A stretch of 64,000 nt of DNA, from contig MU008218.1 in NCBI GenBank assembly GCA_010909165.1, forward strand, positions 179,757 to 243,756, given 5' to 3'. The stretch is from Anthoceros angustus (taxonomy: Eukaryota > Streptophyta > Anthocerotopsida > Anthocerotales > Anthocerotaceae). The notes under the pieces are model-generated. The model worked only from the letters and a program-made list of their open reading frames with translations. It made no database searches and was not told where the DNA came from. The translations under genes and the position numbers were made by a program. Shown here one piece after another: positions 57,491-64,000 of this stretch. How positions within the stretch are numbered: the stretch's first letter is position 1; every line of letters begins with the position of its first letter.

Positions 57491-59344
57491 GCGTGGTGGT
57501 CGGACCACTGGGTCCCCGCCGATTTCTTCCTCATCTCTACTTCGGACCATCCGTGGAATCAAGGTGTTGCCTTGGTGAGTCCGCTTCTCCGACATTTCCG
57601 GGGTTTTGGTGGCCGCCTTCTTCCGAGAGCTGCTCGATTTAACTCGTCCTCCTTGGTGGACGGCCTCCTTCGCAGTGTGTCCTGGCCCTCCGTATCCGTG
57701 GCTATCTCATTTTTCTTCCTCTTAAAGCTGTCTCCTTTCCTTTCATTCCTTGGGCTTCGGTTGATACTTCAGTCTCCTCAGTCCGCCTCCTCCTTAGCCG
57801 AACTTGCTTTGTACCACTTCGTTCCAAGCTCCCTCGGCGCCTCTTCCCACTCCGCCGCCAACCGTAAGTCCTATCAATCGGGCGCAGCTTTTAGGGAGGG
57901 GAGGGCGAGGCGTCGCAGCCTGCGGGTGGCGTGGCGTCCTCGAACGAGGATTCGGACACAAGGTACCGCCCGCCATGCCCCTGCTGCACATACTCCACAC
58001 AGCGCTTCAAAGTCCCCGTTTTGCTGAAAAGTGGACACGTTGGAGTAGTGCCCGGGTTCCCACAGCCTGAGCACCACCGCCGCCTCGAGAATTCTCGAGG
58101 GGCTCCCATGCGGTGCATCGGAGTCGATGCATGGGATGGACCAGCCGAGGGTGCACGCCCCGTCACAGGATCTGGTGGTTTCTTGCACTTGGTATGCATC
58201 CTCCCACCTGCTCCTCGACTCTTCCCGTAGTCATACTCCACCGTTCACGGGTCCGAGGGGCGCTAGCCTTCAATGCCCATGTTGGTGACACACCGCACCA
58301 CGTATGAGTCCGGACTGTGGTGGCCGCCTTCGCCTGTTCTTTATCCTTCACGGTTGATCGTCAACTCCTCCACCCTCTTCATTACCGTTCGGATCTTCCC
58401 TCGGCCCGCTACTTCCTTCAAAGGAGCCGGGTCGCGGACCTCTCGCATCGCAAGGGCATCATGACCTCCTTCTTCTCCACCCTCCACGACTCATGTGCTT
58501 TTCTTCTTAATTCTTGACGGGGTTCTTCTTCTTCCATGACATCTCGGATTCTTCTTCGTAGTCCTCTTCCTCCTCCTCCCATGCTACCTCGGTCTCATCA
58601 TCCTCTTCCGAGGGTTCTTCATCTTGAGTCCGACCCCGCTTTCTTCTTTTCTTTCCTCCCTGGAGGCGCCTTGGCCGTCGTTGGTGCATCGATTCTTCAT
58701 AGTTCTCACGCCCGGACCGCCTTGCTCACATCCTTCTCGCCAACAGCAGACGTGTTAGCCATGGGCTTGGATAAGAACCAACCCACGCGCATGGTAGTGT
58801 GAGTGGGTCCCAAGCGTCAGAACCGCTCGATGTCTGATCCCAACTTCTCCGTCTTGCCCCGCCTGTGGTTCTCGAGTTTGGACAAGACGTAGCCTTCTTG
58901 ATCAATTCCACGGAATCTTTTCTAAGAACGCATCCTTCAATGCTTGGGCGGGGGAGCATGGGCCCAGCTTCCTCCTGCGACTGTCCCCGTAGGACCCTTG
59001 GAATACTGGATGAGTCATGCATCCGAACCTTCTCCGTTGAAGTTAGCCGACACCCAAATCCTCCACGGAAGGTTTGATCTCTCTCCTTCTTACCTCCAAA
59101 GAGAATACGCTTGCTTGGTCGACGTTTGACTGTGGGGTTGAGGAACCGCTCCCACCACACCGACTTGGTGCCGCTTCCTCCTCACGATCCGGCAACTCCA
59201 GGCGCTTACTGCTTGGTGGTGACCTCGCCGAGCTCGTTGCCCTCACGCGCTCGCCGAGCGCGGACACAACGTCCGACTCTCTCGCAATTGCCCCAACTAC
59301 CTCACGCCCCTCCACGCATCCACGCCACTTTTAACCGATTTCAT
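57491..59344 (-). pseudogene. gypsy gag with zinc knuckles
   Basis: A Lys/Glu-rich linker (RKRGRTQDEEPSEEDDETEV, 58600-58650) leads to a knuckle CHQHGH at about 58290-58310 and, after TKCKKPP, a second one reading CGNPG then HYSNV (58035-58075). The 90-codon frame 59043-59315 is the gag start. A related sequence in opposite orientation is at 62904-63560. Confidence 0.6.
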
Positions 59345-59360
59345 TCCAACGGCGCCAAAA
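59345..59360 (-). other. Asp-tRNA-type primer binding site
   Basis: The minus strand reads TTTTGGCGCCGTTGGA directly after the LTR terminus (TG at 59361 on the plus strand). Same class as at 51174. Confidence 0.75.
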
Positions 59361-59681
59361 TGTAGCGACTACCAATGACCATATGCACCTGATGAAGGTG
59401 CAACAAGCGTGCACAGAAAGGGCAACACTACACCCTCAAGGAAGTGTACGAGATGAGACAAGATAGGGCCCGACACTCTCTCTCTCGTGGTCACAGTGAT
59501 TACTCCAAAGACAAGTAGGAGTGGTGGACGACATGACCGACGCCGGAGGTCGAGTGGAGGAGCTCTGAGACAAGCCACCCCACAGCCCAAGTGTGACGAG
59601 CCCTGCGTGAGGTGCCGAGGATGGACCATTCCCCTCATGAGTGCGAGCATCTGAGGAGTCAAGGGTGAGGCCATGCCCTAG

Positions 59682-60020
59682 GTGAGGTACCGGCACAATG
59701 AAGCGGCATGTTGGGAGAAGATCCGAATTGCGGCCTACGGGTTATCGAGCAGCAACCCGGCCAATGCATCTGCGTCAACCTCATCCACAAAATCAAGAGC
59801 AAAGGCGCGTGGAGGAGGCACCGTGAAGTCCCGACAACAAGAAAGCGGAAGCATCAAAGAAGACGATGGGCTACGTGGCACGCCTTGCAAAGCTGGAGAA
59901 GTTGCGGAAGGCGAAGATCAAGGAGAGCGCTCATCATCGAGGATGAAGAAGATGAGCACAAGCTTGGATACATGGCGATCGTGACCGGATCCAAGGGCAG
60001 GAAGAAACCTACAGCTACGA
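59682..60020 (+). pseudogene. M2 gag end with zinc knuckle
   Basis: RHNEAACWEK completes a CPR(C)G...H....C knuckle (59675-59720), followed by a Ser/Ala-rich linker (NPANASASTSSTKS) and a Lys/Glu-rich tail. Matches 29700-30020. Confidence 0.65.
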
Positions 60021-60419
60021 GAAGATAGCTCGAGGAAGAAGACGACGTCTTGACACCGCAGCGCGGAAGACACGGAAGGAAGCTTGGATCTTCCCTAACC
60101 TATTAAGATAAAGTCGTTTGAGCCATTGCCAGGAACAACTGTGGGAGCAACATCAAAGTCCGTAGTGGGCGATGTGGAAACCCATGGCCGATTGTCGACG
60201 GAGACGATGGCACAAAAGCTTCCGGAGATGCCATGTTTCAGCCTACAAGACATGGGGTTGAGCGTGAAGGAAGTCAGGGGTTTGACTCGGCGGATGTTGA
60301 TAACCCTTGAAGATGAAGCAAGTGTCCAAGATTTTCCACAGCAAATAGCAATGATGTCATTGCTGACCTCCGAACCAAGCATCTCTAAGGAAAAGCGAAA
60401 TGATGCACGAGTGGGGGTG

Positions 60420-60720
60420 GCTTTGGTCAACAATCAGGAGAGGCACATTGAAATCAATGGATTCGCACCAAGAAGGGTGTTGATTGACACCGAGCCCGGG
60501 TGATCGTTGGAAGAAGAGTGAAGGAAGCGTTGGGTCTCCACCAAGAAAGGTTGAAGGAAACCAAGTGGAAGATCCAGGGCCGCGGTGGGACCACGGAGCA
60601 TGTGTTGGGGTGACAAGGTACAAGCTGAAGGTTTCATTCAAACCAAGAATGCAGACTTCACCTTTGTTGAGGTACACCGCTTGGTCACCGATGCGTATAC
60701 ATTTGATGTCTTAGAAGTCG
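60420..60720 (+). pseudogene. M2 aspartic protease
   Basis: ALVNNQERHIEINGFAPRRV then LIDT, with GA following one base out of frame (60478-60495), then VIVGRRVKEALG. Clearer than in M1 and supports a D-T-G-A retropepsin. Confidence 0.68.
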
Positions 60721-61078
60721 GAGCAAACCGATGAGGAGTTGCATCCCTCCTGCAGCTGCATGGCAAGGATCATGAGAACCTCATTGCCACAGCGTCTACC
60801 CAAAGGTTTGGCCAGAAAGGACACGCCACTCGTGCTTGAACCTCTTGGCGTGTGTCTAACAACCCGCGACGGACTGATGGAGGATTTCGAGGAGGAGGAA
60901 GACAAGCTAAGGTTGCAACCACCCTCGAGGAGGTTCTTCAAGTCGACGGAGCGTGATCGCAAAGAACGAGCCGCAAAGTTGTGGAGGATGGTGCAAGAAG
61001 ACCAAGGTCCCATGAGGAGATCTGTAAGTTCTTGCCTAGGGTTGAGCCTATTTGTGACCTAAACACCCAAGTGATCAC

Positions 61079-61640
61079 ATGGCGACCTCGGGAAGACTAG
61101 ATAGTGATGGTGGAACTCTTTGGAGGCATACTGCAAGCAAGTAGTCAAGTGTGGCATCAAAGTAGAAGATACGTGCATTGTGACCCGGATCCAAAAGGAT
61201 TGTGTCATAGAAGCCGTAAGGGACTTGATGGGGAGTACCTAACCTCCTCACGTGGAGCCGTGAAGGGTTACCGGGCTGCCGATGGATGTTCGCATGATAG
61301 GGTTGTCCCATTTGAGTTGTCTTGGGCAAACGTGGACCTTGTCATCGCAGTTGGGAGTGTCAAGGACTATCCTCTCTGCAGGAAAGGGTCAAGGTGCAGA
61401 AAGATCCACAACAAGACTGCTTTTATGACTGATGAGGATCTTGCGCTTGATCGAGAAAGGGCAAGAAAGGCCTTGCATACATGTTGGAGAATGTGCCGAC
61501 ATGCATGAGCGTGAAGAAGCAAGTCCAAGAGGATTTCGGCATGATCCGAGGTGACCGAGAAGGAACGGTGTCGATTGCTTGGACAAGCATTTGACATGAA
61601 CATGATGACACAGTTGTTTAGCTAGAGTCGCTTACCAAAC
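61079..61640 (+). pseudogene. M2 methyltransferase-like domain with internal deletion
   Basis: Begins at ATG 61079: MVELFGGI (motif I, 61107-61130), RRYVHCDPDP, NVDLVIA, W-E-C-Q at 61352-61363 with the catalytic Cys at 61358-61360, a LENVP block (61483-61500) and RLLGQAFDMNMM (61575-61610). Compared with M1 it lacks about 370 bp (M1 31640-32010), which removes motif VIII and the target-recognition part. The deletion ends share CCGAGG/TGxCCGAGAAGG, a short similarity. Probably inactive. Confidence 0.75.
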
Positions 61641-62245
61641 TCGAAACCAAGGCGAGGTTGAAGCGGGGTTCTATGGGTGAAGGACATTCCAAGACTCGCA
61701 TCTCAACAAGAGAAGGCGAGTTTGGAGGCAAGGAGAGTTGCCCAGAGGAAGGCGTGCCATCTCGAGCCTACTACATGAGTGGTTAGGCCGAGTTGAAGAG
61801 CAACCAACGCCGCCTAAAAGAGTTCTTGGAGGCATCGCAATATGTGTTTGCTTTCACGCTATGGAGATGGGGAAGTACACCAAAGGGAAGTTCCACATAG
61901 ATCTAATCAAGGATGAACAAGTGTTCCGCAGAGGCTTTCGAAGACAAGAAGAAAATGACGAGCAACCTACGGGGGAGAGTAGTCCACATGATGCATGAGG
62001 ATGTTGAAGATGCACCTCCACTCATGGACAAGGTTCATAACCTCCGACGACATTCCGAAGGAGATTGGTTTTGTGCACAATGCGCTATACGAGGTGCGTG
62101 TGAAGTCTACTAATGATAATGTTTTGACTTAGAGTCTCACATTATCGGGGATTGGTTGCACCTATATATCTAGATCGTATTAGATTTGTTTGCTTGGTTG
62201 TTGATCGAGGAAGTGCTTATATGAATTCAAGTGCTTACCTGCGAC

Positions 62246-62903
62246 TGTCATGCCGCGCTGATACTAATCTCTGCACTTGGGTTTAGTGTTTGATTAGCAT
62301 TAATTAATCTAATTACTTATCTTTAAGTAAGTAATTAGTGATAATTAATCTAAAGTGCTTATGTTAACTAAGCGTTGATTAATGTTAATTAATCTAATGT
62401 GCTTATGTTAATTAAGCATTGATTAGTGTTAATTAAACATGGTTAGCAATAGCTAAGTGGATAAGCTCAAGTAATATGCTTGGCATATTCCTTGCATATT
62501 ATAGTGTATTCTTAGGATACAATAGCTAAGTGGATAAGCTCAAGTAATATGCTTTGGCATATTCCTTGCATATTATAGTGTATTCTTAGGATATTTATAT
62601 CGTCATAGGATATCTTAGGAATATGTATGCGGTCTAGTATATATAGACCCTTCCATTGAGGACAAGCTCGGATCATAGCTTGTCCTCTAGATATGCTGAG
62701 GTGTTGTGAGGAGGCCAAAGCTATGACTCAGGAAGCGATGTGTGAGGAATTTGCGTGTTGTTCTCGTGGGAGAGTGTGTTTGTGCGACGCGAGCTACTCC
62801 CTCCTGTTGATTGGTTGCACCTATATATCTAGATGCGTATTAGATTTGTTTGCTTGGTTGTTGATCGAGGAAGTGCTTATATGAATTCAAGTGCTTACCT
62901 GCA
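62246..62903 (+). repeat. M2 right LTR
   Basis: 658 bp from TGTCATGCCG to CTTACCTGCA. It carries the 74-bp tandem repeat (62445-62590), TATA box (62638-62645), the perfect hairpin (62658-62687) and the terminal block (62810-62903). The same terminal block also precedes the LTR at 62152-62245. Confidence 0.88.
62658..62687 (+). promoter_or_regulatory. M2 LTR stem-loop
   Basis: Identical 11-bp stem and 8-nt loop to 27838-27867, 13 nt after the TATA box. Confidence 0.75.
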
Positions 62904-64000
62904 CCCACCACACCACCATGCGGTGACGTTGGTTCGGTGGCTTACCTAAGCCAATGGCTAAGCACGTCTTCATGGCGAAGGATGTGAGCAAGGCGGTCCG
63001 GCGGAGAACTACGAAGAATCGATGCACCAGCGATGCGAGGCCTCGGGAGGAAAAAGAAAAAGCGGGGTCGGACTCGAGATGAAGAACTCTCGGAAGAGGA
63101 GGATGATGAGGCAGGTGGCATCGGAGGAAGAGAGGACTCGAAGAGAATCAGAATGAGGAAGAAGAACCTCGCCAAGAAATAAGAAGAATAAGCCCGTAGT
63201 CAAGCGGAGGTGGAGAAAAAGGAGGATATGGCACGCACTGCGAGAGGTTCCGACCAGCTCCTTTGAAAGAAGCGGGGTTGAGGAAGATCTGGAGCAGGTA
63301 ATGAAAGGTGGAGGAATTGACGATCAACCAAGTGAAGGATAAGAAACGGCGGGCGGCCACCGTCCGGACCCATCTGTGGTGTGCGGTGTCTCACCAACAT
63401 GGGCATTCGAAGGCTAACTGCCCCTCCAGACCCGTGAACCAGGTGGAGTACGACTACGGGGATGAGTCCGAGGAGCAGTGGGAGGACGCATACTAAGTGC
63501 AAGAAGCACCACCTGGGCCGCGGTATCCCAAGACGATGTACCCAACGTCAGCTGGGCCATCCGTGCATCGACCTCCGATGCAGCATCGTGTGGGAGCCCC
63601 TCGAGAATTCTCGGGGCGGTAATGCTGGGCTTGGCGTGAGGAACTTTGGAGGAGAATTTCGTTTCAAATCATATGAGTTGGTGCTTGGGAAGGCTAGGGT
63701 GCAAGGCCAGGTGGCTTGTGGCAAGGTGAAGAAGAAGGGCGTGAGCAGAGGTGGAAGTCCTGAGCGCCCAAGAGAAAGAGCGGGGAGGAAATTGAGGAAG
63801 AAGAGAAGGAGAAGAAGGTTGGGCGCAACCCAACACTTGCCAAGCTCGTGAGGGTGCCTAGGAGGGTGGAGCGTGGCAAGATTGCTAGGAAACCGTGAAG
63901 GAAGGGCTCCTAAATTGCTTATGGCGGTGTAAGAGCCCGTGGGGAATTTTGGTGAGCTTTCTCTTGCAGAGCTCGGGTCACTACGGGTTCCACAGTGGGC
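62904..64000 (+). pseudogene. gypsy gag fragment, opposite orientation
   Basis: Homologous to the minus-strand gag of 57.9-58.8 kb: shared start GATGTGAGCAAGGCGGTCCGG, then KKRGRTRDEELSEEEDDEAG, then HLWCAVSHQHGHSKANCP (63375-63425; one Cys of the CCHC knuckle reads Ser or is lost to an indel), VEYDYGDESEEQW and PLENSRG. From about 63640 a Lys/Arg-rich frame (KVKKKGVSRGG) continues beyond the homology to the window end. Confidence 0.7.

Larger units (their letters stand above)
53843..59360 (-). mobile_element. Ty3/gypsy retrotransposon interior
   Basis: A 5.5-kb interior read right to left: primer site at 59345-59360, gag with two zinc knuckles, protease, RT, RNase H, integrase. Domain order (integrase last) defines gypsy. 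The 5' LTR on the right is cut to about 25 bp (TGTAGCGACTACC at 59361) where element M2 begins. The polyprotein has many frame breaks of the single-base type. Confidence 0.9.
59385..62903 (+). mobile_element. LTR retroelement M2 (5'-truncated relative of M1)
   Basis: Homology to M1 starts near CCATATGC (59389, equal to about 29420) and runs to the right LTR. It contains the gag end, protease, a methyltransferase-like domain with an internal gap, the RT-start stub, the 3' tail and a full right LTR (62246-62903). The left LTR and gag start are missing; the left edge abuts the cut gypsy LTR. It lacks the 1.5-kb insertion of M1 and like M1 has no RT core, RNase H or integrase. Confidence 0.85.

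Noticed and set aside
9541-59360. tRNA genes at the TGGTATC and TGGCGCC sites
   Set aside because: They are primer binding sites next to LTR ends; no cloverleaf sequence surrounds them.

Overview
This window looks like nuclear DNA of a land plant. The evidence is a plant-type single-chain urease gene split by short GT-AG introns (84-126 nt), a plant UreF gene, a duplicated PPR gene whose C-terminus has a DYW-type deaminase-like domain (organellar RNA editing factors), and LTR retrotransposons primed by initiator-Met-like and Asp-like tRNA sites. Many DYW-PPR genes, short introns and methyltransferase-bearing retroelements would fit a seed-free plant (lycophyte, fern or hornwort), but that placement is inference. 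The consensus is rough: conserved genes are broken only by single-base deletions in short homopolymers, and repeat copies differ by many small indels. Reading frames below were therefore followed across one-base shifts, and most coordinates of old elements are approximate.

Layout. 1-2164: 3' part of urease, then, on the same strand and only 18-107 bp later, the urease accessory gene UreF. 2165-10330: a degenerate tandem repeat whose third unit was split by a 6.1-kb Ty1/copia element on the minus strand (3611-9738). 10334-18208: a 7.9-kb segment with an unidentified intron-rich plus-strand gene and a minus-strand PPR-DYW gene. 18209-36837: its tandem second copy, changed by an internal triplication (1.02-kb unit), an internal duplication (1.22-kb unit), and insertion of a 7.5-kb LTR element (M1, 27380-34890) inside the PPR gene. 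36838-51190: eroded retroelement debris, satellite arrays and regions where nothing is recognisable. 51193-59360: Ty3/gypsy DNA on the minus strand (a long LTR, then IN, RNase H, RT, protease and gag read right to left). 59361-62903: the 3' half of a second M-type element (M2). 62904-64000: a gypsy gag fragment in the opposite orientation.

Main points. First, urease and its activator UreF lie head to tail with almost no spacer, and a possible 47-nt intron would remove the urease stop codon and join both frames. Second, elements M1 and M2 carry gag, an aspartic protease and a cytosine-C5 DNA methyltransferase-like domain (motifs ELFGGI, WECQGLS, YMLENVP, LGQAFD), but both lack most of RT and all of RNase H and integrase. 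Their LTRs place a perfect 11-bp hairpin just downstream of the TATA box.
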